Of a stretch of DNA of 64,000 bases, positions 26,976 through 34,887 are shown one piece after another. Within the stretch, counting starts at the first letter, position 1. Every line of letters starts with the position of its first letter. Made by a program: the position numbers and the translations under genes. Source of the DNA: Streptomyces sp. RPT161 (GTDB lineage: Bacteria; Actinomycetota; Actinomycetes; Streptomycetales; Streptomycetaceae); the NCBI RefSeq assembly GCF_027533845.1, contig NZ_JAPZVN010000005.1, forward strand, positions 186,001 to 250,000, given 5' to 3'. The notes below the pieces were generated by a model. The model saw only the letters and a list, made by a program, of their open reading frames with translations. It was not told the DNA's origin and searched no databases.

Positions 26976-29450
26976 GTGATTACTTTCACGCAGGCGCATG
27001 AGCGCGCCGAGGCCTGGGTCAACGGTGACGTCCCGGTGTACGAGCGCCGGGAGGTGCGGGTGCGGGAGTTCGACCTGGGCTATGTCGTCTGGGCCGAGGA
27101 CCGCGAGGACGGGCCGACGTCTGACGGCGCCCGGTCGCGGCTGGTCATCGCCCGCGAGGACGGCCGCACCACGCTGTGGCCCGCGCTGCCGGTGGACGAG
27201 GTGATCCGCAGTTACGAGTTGGCGTACGGGTCCCCGCGGCCGCCCGAGCCGGAGGCGGCGGCTGAGCCGCCCAAGCGGCTTGACCTGGAGGCGACTTCGT
27301 TCCTGCTGACCCCGCCGGAGTGGCTGCAGGACGTGGCCGACAAGATGGGCATCCCGGACAACCGGCGCGCTTCCGAGGAGGCCGCCGAGGGCAACTCGGC
27401 CGCACAGCGGCCGAGTTCGGCCCCGCAGGCGGCGGACAGCCCGGAACCGACGGACACCGGCTCGATGGCAACCGGCTCCACGCCCACCCCGCCGCCCGCC
27501 ACCCCCTGGGCGGACGCCAACGCCGACTTGGGCGCCTCCGCCGCCGCCGTCTCCGTCGCACCGCCCGCGACCGTGCTGGCGCCGCCGGTCAGCGGCACCG
27601 ACGCGCCGGACACCCCGCCGCCGGGCTCCCGCCCGGAGGCCAGGACCGAACTGCTGCCCGGCGGCAGCGCGTTGCCGCCCACCCGGGTGGCGCCCGCCAT
27701 CGACACCCCGGCCAGCGGCGGCCCGGCCACTCCTGCGCCGCCCGCCGTGCCGAACACCCCGCCACCGGGCTGGAACGCCCCGGGCGGCCAGGGTCTTGCG
27801 CATCTGCCGCCGCCCACCGGGCCCTCGGTGCACGCCACGCCCCCGCCCGGCTGGCTCTCCGCGGGCGACATCGCGGACGCCGAGACGTCCAAGGGGATGC
27901 CGCCGCGCGGCCACACCCCGTCGCCGCCCACCCCGCAGCGGGCCGTGCCGGGTGCGCCCACGCCGCCGCCCGCGGCGCCGGGCGGCTACATCCCGACCCA
28001 GTTGGTGCCGTCGCTGGACGCCGACAGCCCCACACCGCCGCCCGCCCCGGGCGTGCCGGGAACACCGCCGGGTGCGCCCATGCCCCCGCCGAGTGCCGCC
28101 CCGGGCGCACCCGGAACGCCCCCGCCCCCACCGCCTCCGGGCGCGGGCGGCGGCAGCCATGCCGCCGCCACGGTGCTGGCCAGTGCGTCGGACCTGACAA
28201 GCGGTCCGGCCGGTCGCGGCACTCCACCGCCGCCGCCCCCGCCGCCGGGAGTCGGCGGCGCCCCCGGCCGTGCCGCGGCGCCCCCGCCGCCCCCGCCGCC
28301 CGTCCCGGGGACGCCTCCCCCGGCGCACGCCGCCGCGACGATGCTCGCCACGCCCCAGGGCGGCCCCGGGACGCCCCCGCCTCCGCCCCCGCCACCCGGC
28401 GCCCCCGGTACGCCGCCGCCCGGCGCTCCCGGCGGCTACGGCTTCCCGCAGCCGCCGCAGGGGGTGCCGGTGGTCGGCCCCGGCTACATGGCCGTACTGC
28501 GCTACCGCGCGGACGACGGTTCCGAGCAGCAGATCATCCGCCGCTCCGCGCCCGGCACGCCGCACCCGGAGTGGCAGATACTGCACGAGCTGCGGTCGTT
28601 GAACGTGCCGCCGCAGCAAGTGCTGGAGCTGCACACCGAGTTGGAGTCGTGCGAGCTGCCCGGCGGCTACTGTGCGCGGATGATCCGCGAGACCTGGCCG
28701 CAGGTGCGGATCAGCCACACCGCGCCGTACGGCCGTGACCACGCCTCGCGCCAGCAGGGCGTACAGCACCTGCTCACCCACCAGGGGGAGCTGGCGCAGG
28801 TCGCGGACGGCCCGGCACGCCCCCGCCCGCAGCGCGTACCGCTGCCCAACCCGCAGCAGGTGCAGCGCGTTCCGCCGATTCCGCTGCAGGCCATCGGGCA
28901 GGAACTGGCGCAGGCGTTCGGCCCGCAGGGGGTGTTCCGGTTCGACCAGCGGGCGGTGGCCCGGCAGGGCGTGCCGGACATCGTCGCGCAGACGCTGGTG
29001 TGGGCCGGGCTGCCGACCGAGTTCGGGCCGTTCTTCTGGGCGCAGGCGCAGCCCGGCCGCCCGGTGCCGACGCTCGCCGAGATCGCCGTGGAGCGCGGCG
29101 TCCAGGCGGCTCCGGACGCGGCGTCGTACCTGGTGATGGGCAACGACTTCGGCCGGCAGCTGTGCGTGCAGTACGGGACGGCGCACATCATGGCGGTGCC
29201 GCTGGAGGCGGCGCCCGGTGCGCAGTCCAGCCACACCCAGTTCGTCAACACCAGCCTGCCGGACTTCGTCCGCTGCCTGGCGCTGCTGGGCGGCATGTGG
29301 CGGCTGCGGCTCGGGCTCACGCCCGACCAGGCGGGCCGTTGGACGGTCGACTTCCAGTCCCGGCTGGCGGCGCTGGACCCCGCGGCGCTGGCCTCGCCGG
29401 ACAACTGGTGGTCGGTGCTGCTCGAACAGATGTGGGACGGGCTGCTGTAG
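26976..29450 (+). CDS. Imm35-like / Pro-rich / deaminase / SUKH-4 multidomain protein
   Basis: This 824-residue protein has four regions. Residues 1-90 (FTQAHERAEAWVNGDVPVYERREVRVREFDLGYVVWAED) resemble the Imm35/YrhB immunity domain. Residues about 95-500 are a Pro/Gly/Ala linker with repeated TPPPPPPPPG-type units. Residues about 504-590 are a deaminase-like domain with HPE (530-532) and Cys559/Cys566 (CELPGGYC), resembling toxin deaminases of the XOO_2897 type. Residues about 645-815 look like a SUKH-4 domain (FDQRAVARQGVPDIVAQTLVWAGLPTEFGPFF ... LVMGNDFGRQLCVQYG). The GTG at 26976 has GGAGGAG 12 nt upstream. No signal peptide or membrane segment is visible. Domain names rest on motif recall, not on a search. 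Confidence 0.75.
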   Translation: MITFTQAHERAEAWVNGDVPVYERREVRVREFDLGYVVWAEDREDGPTSDGARSRLVIAREDGRTTLWPALPVDEVIRSYELAYGSPRPPEPEAAAEPPKRLDLEATSFLLTPPEWLQDVADKMGIPDNRRASEEAAEGNSAAQRPSSAPQAADSPEPTDTGSMATGSTPTPPPATPWADANADLGASAAAVSVAPPATVLAPPVSGTDAPDTPPPGSRPEARTELLPGGSALPPTRVAPAIDTPASGGPATPAPPAVPNTPPPGWNAPGGQGLAHLPPPTGPSVHATPPPGWLSAGDIADAETSKGMPPRGHTPSPPTPQRAVPGAPTPPPAAPGGYIPTQLVPSLDADSPTPPPAPGVPGTPPGAPMPPPSAAPGAPGTPPPPPPPGAGGGSHAAATVLASASDLTSGPAGRGTPPPPPPPPGVGGAPGRAAAPPPPPPPVPGTPPPAHAAATMLATPQGGPGTPPPPPPPPGAPGTPPPGAPGGYGFPQPPQGVPVVGPGYMAVLRYRADDGSEQQIIRRSAPGTPHPEWQILHELRSLNVPPQQVLELHTELESCELPGGYCARMIRETWPQVRISHTAPYGRDHASRQQGVQHLLTHQGELAQVADGPARPRPQRVPLPNPQQVQRVPPIPLQAIGQELAQAFGPQGVFRFDQRAVARQGVPDIVAQTLVWAGLPTEFGPFFWAQAQPGRPVPTLAEIAVERGVQAAPDAASYLVMGNDFGRQLCVQYGTAHIMAVPLEAAPGAQSSHTQFVNTSLPDFVRCLALLGGMWRLRLGLTPDQAGRWTVDFQSRLAALDPAALASPDNWWSVLLEQMWDGLL

Positions 29451-29475
29451 GCGGTCCAAGAAGCCTGGAGGTACG

Positions 29476-29516
29476 GGCGCGCCCCGCCGGTTGCGGCGGG
29501 GCGCGCCGCTGTTTTT
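29476..29516 (+). terminator. Rho-independent terminator of the nuclease/deaminase-SUKH operon
   Basis: GGCGCGCCCCGCCG (29476-29489) and CGGCGGGGCGCGCC (29494-29507) form a perfect 14-bp stem with a GTTG loop. TTTTT (29512-29516) follows four bases later. Confidence 0.92.
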
Positions 29517-29689
29517 CGGGTGTGGTGTCCGTCACGATGCGGCGCGGAACGGTTGCCGGCGCGCTGGGGCGCGATACCGCGACCCAGTAATGAGGCGGTT
29601 CGGGCGCGTCGTGGCGCAAGCTGGGTAGAGGGTCAGCGGAGTGTTGCGGCATGAGTATTTCGCCCAAATCATGAAAGATAGGGCGGGTT

Positions 29690-30616
29690 ATGGGAGACAA
29701 GGGGCTGAGCATGGTGATGTCGATGACCCCCCAGGGCTTCAGTACCGCCGCCCGGGGCCGCGGCTACCGGGTCGAACAGGTTGACGCCTTCCTCGCCGCC
29801 CTGTCCGCGGAGCGCGACGCGGCGTGGGAGCGCGCCGCGCGCCTGACGGTCCTGGCCAACGAGATGGACGCCGAGGCCAGTGGTCTGCGCGCGGCCCTTG
29901 AGGCGCTCGGCCCGGTGACGTACGAGGCGCTGGGCGCGGGCGCGCAGCGGCTGCTGAAGATGGTCGAGGAAGAGGCCGCGGACGTAAGGGAACGGGCGGA
30001 GGCCGAGGCCAGACGCTCGATGGAGACGGCCGAGCAGCTCGCCCGGGAAGTGCGGGAACAGGCGCAGGCCGAGGCACTCCAGCGGCGCACCGCGGCCGAC
30101 GAGGCCGCCGAGGGCGTACGGGCCGCCGCCGAGAAGTACGCCGCCGATGTGCGCGGCGCCGCCGCGCAGGAGGCCGCCCGCACCCGCGAGGACGCCGAGC
30201 GCGCCCTGGAGGACGTGCGGCAGGAGATCGCGCGTATCGTCGCCGAGCACGAGAAGGAGCAGCGGCAGCGGCTGGCGGAGTTGGAGAGCCGGCTCGCCGA
30301 GCGCGAGGCGGCGGTGGACAGTCACCTCACCGATCTCGCCGACCGGGCGGAACGGCTGCTCGCCGACGCGCAGCACGCGCACGCCGCGGCGGAGGAGGCG
30401 GCCGCCCGCCGCGAGGCCGACGCGGAGTCCGAGGCCACGACGATCGTCGCCCAGGCGCACGCCATGGCCGAGCGCGTCGCCCGCGACAGCGAACGGGAGT
30501 TGCGCGAGCACGAGATCCACTGCGAGGAGATCCGCTCGCACCTGTCCCATGTCCGCACCAGCCTGTCCACCCTCACCGGCCGCGCGTTGCCCGACCAGAG
30601 CCCCGACCACCCGTAG
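29690..30616 (+). CDS. DivIVA-like coiled-coil protein
   Basis: The 308-residue protein starts with a DivIVA-type membrane-binding motif (TPQGFSTAARGRGYRVEQVDAFLAALSAERDAAWERAARL). More than 200 residues of Ala/Glu/Arg-rich heptads then predict a long coiled coil, with repeated 'EEAADVRERAEAEARR' and 'AAAEKYAADVRGAAAQEAARTRE' units. Streptomyces has several such proteins (for example 'cellulose-binding' annotated paralogues, FilP and Scy) that organise the cytoskeleton at hyphal tips; the exact role of this one is unknown. The ATG at 29690 follows AGGGCGGG; the ATG at 29711 with AAGGGG 7 nt upstream is an equally good start. A hairpin terminator follows. Confidence 0.83.
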   Translation: MGDKGLSMVMSMTPQGFSTAARGRGYRVEQVDAFLAALSAERDAAWERAARLTVLANEMDAEASGLRAALEALGPVTYEALGAGAQRLLKMVEEEAADVRERAEAEARRSMETAEQLAREVREQAQAEALQRRTAADEAAEGVRAAAEKYAADVRGAAAQEAARTREDAERALEDVRQEIARIVAEHEKEQRQRLAELESRLAEREAAVDSHLTDLADRAERLLADAQHAHAAAEEAAARREADAESEATTIVAQAHAMAERVARDSERELREHEIHCEEIRSHLSHVRTSLSTLTGRALPDQSPDHP

Positions 30617-30627
30617 CGCCGAAGTCC

Positions 30628-30668
30628 ACTGCCGCGGTTCCCGCTCGTCACGTGGGGACCGCGGCAGT
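30628..30668 (+). terminator. Terminator after the DivIVA-like gene
   Basis: ACTGCCGCGGT (30628-30638) pairs exactly with ACCGCGGCAGT (30658-30668), extended inward by TCCC / GGGG. It begins 11 nt after the stop codon. Confidence 0.75.
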
Positions 30669-30917
30669 CGTGTGTCCGGCGCCCCCTAGGGGATGCCCTG
30701 TCGTTCCTCATACCTGCGGTTCGTCCCGGCGGAGGAGGAGCGGGGCCGTACCGCTCCCTAGCCTGAAATGGCACTGATGCCGCACCGATGGCGAACCGCA
30801 GGCCAGGGGGTGGGGGAAACCCCCATCCCGAACCGGCGACCTGCCCCATCGCATCGGACACCCCCGTCGGCGACGCTGGGCACACCCGCACACCACCACG
30901 ACATTTCAGGAGAAAAC

Positions 30918-31742
30918 GTGACCACGGCTGTAGCAGTTCCCCGAGCGGGCGGCAGCGGAGGGCGCACGGCCGTCGCCGCGAGGGCGCGGCAGGTGACCAA
31001 GGCGTACGGCGGCGGGGAGACCAGGGTCGTCGCGCTCGACGCCGTCGATGTCGACATCGCCCGCGGCCAGTTCACCGCGATCATGGGGCCGTCCGGCTCC
31101 GGCAAGTCGACGCTGATGCACTGCCTCGCGGGCCTGGACTCGCTCACCTCCGGCCGCATATGGATAGGCGAGACGGAGATCACCAAGCTGAAGGACAAGC
31201 AGCTCACCCGGCTGCGCCGGGACCAAGTCGGCTTCATCTTCCAGGCGTTCAACCTGCTGCCCACCCTGAACGCGCTGGAGAACATCACGCTGCCGATGGA
31301 CATCGCGGGCCGTAAGCCCGACAAGCGCTGGCTGGACACGGTCGTGCAGACCGTGGGCCTGGGCGGTCGACTCAAGCACCGGCCGAGCCAGCTGTCCGGC
31401 GGCCAGCAGCAGCGCGTCGCGGTGGCCCGGGCGCTCGCCGCCCAGCCCGAGATCATCTTCGGTGACGAGCCGACCGGAAACCTCGACTCGCGCGCCGGTG
31501 CGGAAGTCCTGGGCTTCCTGCGCCGTTCCGTTGACGAACTCGGACAGACCATCGTGATGGTCACCCATGACCCGGTGGCCGCCTCCTACGCGGACCGCGT
31601 GCTGTACCTGGCGGACGGCCGGATCGTGGACGACATGGCCGACCCCACCGCCGAACTGGTCTTCGAGCGCATGCTGCAGTTCTCGGGGGACGAATCCCGC
31701 ACCCCCGCTGAGTACTTCGAGGCCCGTGGGAGGACCTCGTGA
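30918..31742 (+). CDS. ABC transporter ATP-binding protein (MacB/LolD-type)
   Basis: The 274-residue ATPase has Walker A IMGPSGSGKSTLMHC, Q-loop VGFIFQAFNLLP, signature LSGGQQQRVAVARAL, Walker B IIFGDEPTGNLDSR and H-loop VTHDP, all of MacB/LolD type. It should power the FtsX-type permease encoded immediately downstream, whose GTG overlaps its stop codon (GTGA). Such pairs are usually mechanotransmitters or exporters for peptides, lipoproteins or antibiotics, often controlled by a two-component system, but none is adjacent here. The GTG at 30918 has AGGAGA upstream. Its closest relative in the window is the ATPase at 54810-55625. Confidence 0.95.
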   Translation: MTTAVAVPRAGGSGGRTAVAARARQVTKAYGGGETRVVALDAVDVDIARGQFTAIMGPSGSGKSTLMHCLAGLDSLTSGRIWIGETEITKLKDKQLTRLRRDQVGFIFQAFNLLPTLNALENITLPMDIAGRKPDKRWLDTVVQTVGLGGRLKHRPSQLSGGQQQRVAVARALAAQPEIIFGDEPTGNLDSRAGAEVLGFLRRSVDELGQTIVMVTHDPVAASYADRVLYLADGRIVDDMADPTAELVFERMLQFSGDESRTPAEYFEARGRTS

Positions 31743-34315
31743 CCGTCCTGAAGACCTCGCTGCGCAACTTCCTCGCGCACAAGGGGCGGATGGCGCTGTC
31801 CGCCGTGGCGGTACTGCTCTCCGTGGCGTTCGTCTGCGGCACGCTTGTGTTCACCGACACGGTCAACGCCACCTTCGACAAACTCTTCGCCACCACATCC
31901 GCCGACGTCACCGTCAAGCCCAAGGACGCGGGCAGCAGCGACAACGCCGACGGCGCGCCACCGGCCACCCTGCCCGCCGCCACCGTCGGCAAGATCGCCG
32001 CCGAGCCGGGCGTCAGGAACGCCCTGGGCGTCGCCTCGTCGACCCAGGTCACCCTGGTCGACCCGAAGACCAACAAGAGCATCGGCCCGACCTCCGGCGC
32101 CCCCACCATCGCCTCCAACTGGACGGTCACACCCAACGCCGCGCTCAAGCTCACCTCGGGACAGGCGCCGCGGGGGGCCGGGCAGGTGCTGCTGGACGCC
32201 GACACCGCCGCCAAGGCACACCTGGGCATCGGCGACGAGGTCAAGGTGATGTCCGCGTACGGCACCTTCACCCAGAAAATCACCGGCATCGCCACCTTCC
32301 AGACCACCAACCCCGGTGCGGCGATGGCGTTCCTGGACACCCCCACCGCACAGCGCGAACTCCTGGGCAGGAGCGGGGTGTTCACCTCCGTCGAGGCCTA
32401 CGGCGACGGCAGCAGGACCAACGACCAGCTGAAGACGGCGGCCGTGACCGCCCTGGGCGGCGGCTTCCAGGTGCAGACGAAGGCCGAGGCGGCGGCGGAG
32501 AACAAGTCGAGCGTCGGCAGCTTCCTCAACGTGATGAAGGACAGCATGCTCGGCTTCGCCGGGATCGCCGTGCTGGTCGGCATCTTCCTGATCGTCAACA
32601 CCTTCTCCATGCTGGTCGCCCAACGCACCCGGGAGATCGGCCTGATGCGGGCCATCGGTGCCAGCCGCAGGCAGGTCAACCGCTCGGTGCTGATCGAGGC
32701 GGTGCTGCTCGGGGTGCTCGGCTCCGCGCTCGGCATCGCGGGCGGAGTCGGCCTGGCGATGGGCCTGATGCGGCTGATGAACGGTATGGGCATGCACCTG
32801 GACACCAGCGAGCTGACCATCAAGTGGTCGACTCCCGTGGTGGGCGCGGTACTCGGTGTGCTGGTCACCCTCGTCTCGGCCTATCTGCCCGCCCGCCGGG
32901 CCGCGAGGATCTCGCCGATGGCCGCGCTGCGCGACGCGGGCGGCAGCCAGGCCGCCAACAAGTCCACAGTGCTGCGGTCGGTGATCGGCCTGCTGCTCAC
33001 CGGTGCCGGTGCGGCGTCGCTGGTGGCCGCGGGGGCCGCCAAGGTCGCCGGGACCGGCAGCGTGTACCTGGCTTTCGGCGTGCTGCTCACCCTGATCGGC
33101 TTCATCGTGATCGGCCCGCTGCTCGCGGCCGGGGTGGTGCGGGTGCTGGGCGCGGTCACGTTGCGGCCGTTCGGCCCGGTCGGCCGCATGGCGCAGCGCA
33201 ACGCGCTGCGCAACCCGCGCCGTACCGGTGCCACCGCCGCCGCGCTGATGATCGGGCTCGCGCTGGTATCGGGGCTTTCCGTGGTGGGTTCCTCGATGGT
33301 GGCCTCGGCGGACGACCAGATCGACAAGTCGGTTGGCGCCGACTTCATCGTCTCCACCGACTCGGGAGCGTTCACGCCCGACGTCGTCAAGGCGGTCAGG
33401 GGCACGCCGGGTCTGGGTCACGTCACCGAGTACAAGGCGCTGCCGGTGGTGCTGACGCTGCCGGACGGTACGAAGGCCAGGAAGTCGCTGAACGCCACCG
33501 ACCCGACGTACGCCGACGACCTGCGGGTGCCGGTGGTCTCCGGCCAGGTCAAGGACGCGTACACCAGGGGCGGCATGACGGTCGGCGAGACCTTCGCCCA
33601 CGACCACGGGCTGAGGCTGGGCGACAGCCTGACCGCGACGTTCCCCGGTGGGCGCGCCGCCCGGCTGCGGATCGACGCGGTGACGTCGAAGAACACCTCG
33701 TTCGACAACGGCGCGATGTACGTGGGGCTGGACACCGTCCGCCGGTACGTGCCGCGGGAGCTGGTGCCGCAGGACGTGATGCTGTTCGCCACGGCGGCCG
33801 ACCACAAGAACACGCAGCCCGCGTATGACGCGCTCAAGGCATCGGTGCGGGACTTCCCGCAGGTCCAGGTACGGAACCAGGCCGACTACAAGAAGCTGCT
33901 GCGGGACCAGCTGGGCCAACTGCTCAACCTGGTCTACGGGCTGGTGGGGCTGGCGATCATCGTCGCGGTGCTGGGTGTGGTCAACACCCTCGCCCTCTCG
34001 GTGGTCGAGCGGACCCGGGAGATCGGCCTGATGCGGGCGATCGGGCTGTCGCGGCGCCAGCTGCGGCGGATGATCCGGTTGGAGTCCGTGGTGATCGCCA
34101 TGTTCGGCGCGGTGATCGGCCTCGGCCTGGGCATGGGCTGGGGCACGGCGGCCCAGAAGCTGCTGGCCCTGCGGGGCCTGGGGACGCTGGCGATCCCGTG
34201 GTCCACCATCGTCACGGTCTTCGTCGGCGCCGCGGTGGTCGGCCTCCTGGCCGCCCTGGCACCCGCGTTCCGCGCTTCGCGCATGAACGTCCTGTCGGCG
34301 ATCGCGACGGACTGA
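31739..34315 (+). CDS. ABC transporter permease with two FtsX domains
   Basis: The 858-residue permease has an N-terminal membrane segment (MALSAVAVLLSVAFVCGTLVFT), a large extracytoplasmic domain, FtsX domain 1 (about 265-395, with NTFSMLVAQRTREIGLMRAIGASRRQV), a second extracytoplasmic domain, and FtsX domain 2 at the C-terminus (NTLALSVVERTREIGLMRAIGLSRRQLRRMIRLESV). The pattern is the 8-to-10-TM actinobacterial variant of MacB/FtsX. It is translationally coupled to the ATPase. A G-rich hairpin starts 12 nt after the stop. Confidence 0.93.
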   Translation: MTVLKTSLRNFLAHKGRMALSAVAVLLSVAFVCGTLVFTDTVNATFDKLFATTSADVTVKPKDAGSSDNADGAPPATLPAATVGKIAAEPGVRNALGVASSTQVTLVDPKTNKSIGPTSGAPTIASNWTVTPNAALKLTSGQAPRGAGQVLLDADTAAKAHLGIGDEVKVMSAYGTFTQKITGIATFQTTNPGAAMAFLDTPTAQRELLGRSGVFTSVEAYGDGSRTNDQLKTAAVTALGGGFQVQTKAEAAAENKSSVGSFLNVMKDSMLGFAGIAVLVGIFLIVNTFSMLVAQRTREIGLMRAIGASRRQVNRSVLIEAVLLGVLGSALGIAGGVGLAMGLMRLMNGMGMHLDTSELTIKWSTPVVGAVLGVLVTLVSAYLPARRAARISPMAALRDAGGSQAANKSTVLRSVIGLLLTGAGAASLVAAGAAKVAGTGSVYLAFGVLLTLIGFIVIGPLLAAGVVRVLGAVTLRPFGPVGRMAQRNALRNPRRTGATAAALMIGLALVSGLSVVGSSMVASADDQIDKSVGADFIVSTDSGAFTPDVVKAVRGTPGLGHVTEYKALPVVLTLPDGTKARKSLNATDPTYADDLRVPVVSGQVKDAYTRGGMTVGETFAHDHGLRLGDSLTATFPGGRAARLRIDAVTSKNTSFDNGAMYVGLDTVRRYVPRELVPQDVMLFATAADHKNTQPAYDALKASVRDFPQVQVRNQADYKKLLRDQLGQLLNLVYGLVGLAIIVAVLGVVNTLALSVVERTREIGLMRAIGLSRRQLRRMIRLESVVIAMFGAVIGLGLGMGWGTAAQKLLALRGLGTLAIPWSTIVTVFVGAAVVGLLAALAPAFRASRMNVLSAIATD

Positions 34316-34887
34316 CGTCCGCAGCGCGGGTGGGTGGGCGGGTTCCCCCGCCCACCCACCCGTTCGCCGTCGCCCTTCGCGTGCCGTCGCGCACGGCCGG
34401 CGCGGCCTCCCGGCTGCGCTGCGGGTGGGTGGGATCTTCCCTGCGGATGGGGTTGGGGGCGCGCTGCGGGGGTTCTACCCACCCACCCGCCTTTTTCGCA
34501 GGACACCCCGCAAGGGGGGTGTGCCGGGGTGTCCCCGCAGCGACCCCACGAAGCACCCGCGGACACCCACGCGGCCGGAGTGAGGAGACACCCCGGCGCG
34601 CCCCCGCCCCACAACAAACAGTGCGCAACGGCAGGCAAAGGCCGAGGGTAAACGGGTGGGCGGGTGGGCGTGCTCCCAACGCACGCACCGGCGGCGCGGC
34701 GGCGATGGGCAACCCACAACCATCAGTGCGCAACGGCAGGCAAACGCCCGGGGTGAACGGGTGGGCGGGTGGGCATGACCCCGACCCGCGTAGCCCAGCC
34801 CGCAGGCCGCGACCGCAGCCGAAAGCGCGCCGCAACGGCGCGGAAACCCCGAAACGCCAGCGCGAGCGCTCACGTACGCTGACCCCC
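34316..34887. repeat. Non-coding stretch rich in G-quadruplex motifs and direct repeats
   Basis: This 572-bp gap between the permease and mfd has no supported gene. It opens with a perfect 15-bp hairpin, GGGTGGGTGGGCGGG / CCCGCCCACCCACCC (34328-34342 / 34347-34361, loop TTCC), likely the permease terminator. GGGTGGGCGGGTGGG occurs at 34654-34668 and again at 34759-34773. These two are part of an imperfect direct repeat of about 50 bp with a 105-bp offset, each copy starting GTGCGCAACGGCAGGCAAA (34621 and 34726). Further CCCACCCACCC and GGGTGGGTGGG tracts occur near 34425 and 34485. Confidence 0.75.
34875..34880 (+). promoter_or_regulatory. Possible -10 box of a leaderless mfd transcript
   Basis: TACGCT ends 7 nt before the mfd ATG at 34888, and no Shine-Dalgarno sequence is present. 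A transcript starting at or next to the A of ATG would be leaderless. No good -35 box is seen. Confidence 0.45.

Noticed and set aside
27500-28450. Proline-rich repeats as a collagen- or PE/PPE-like surface protein or a misassembled repeat
   Set aside because: The frame stays open and is flanked by recognisable globular domains on both sides; a flexible linker is the simpler explanation.
25770-29459. 1229-residue open frame on the minus strand
   Set aside because: Shadow of the nuclease-SUKH and deaminase-SUKH-4 genes, which have recognisable domains and ribosome binding sites; the minus product is Arg/Gly/Val-rich noise.
31586-33919. 777-residue minus-strand and 753-residue plus-strand frames over the ABC permease
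   Set aside because: Both are frame shadows of the 858-residue permease, with Arg/Gly/His-rich low-complexity products.
34198-34887. Extension of mfd by 230 residues through the repeat region
   Set aside because: It starts inside the upstream permease gene and encodes only translated repeats; the alignment-like start MSLTGLLDVV at 34888 fits the family.
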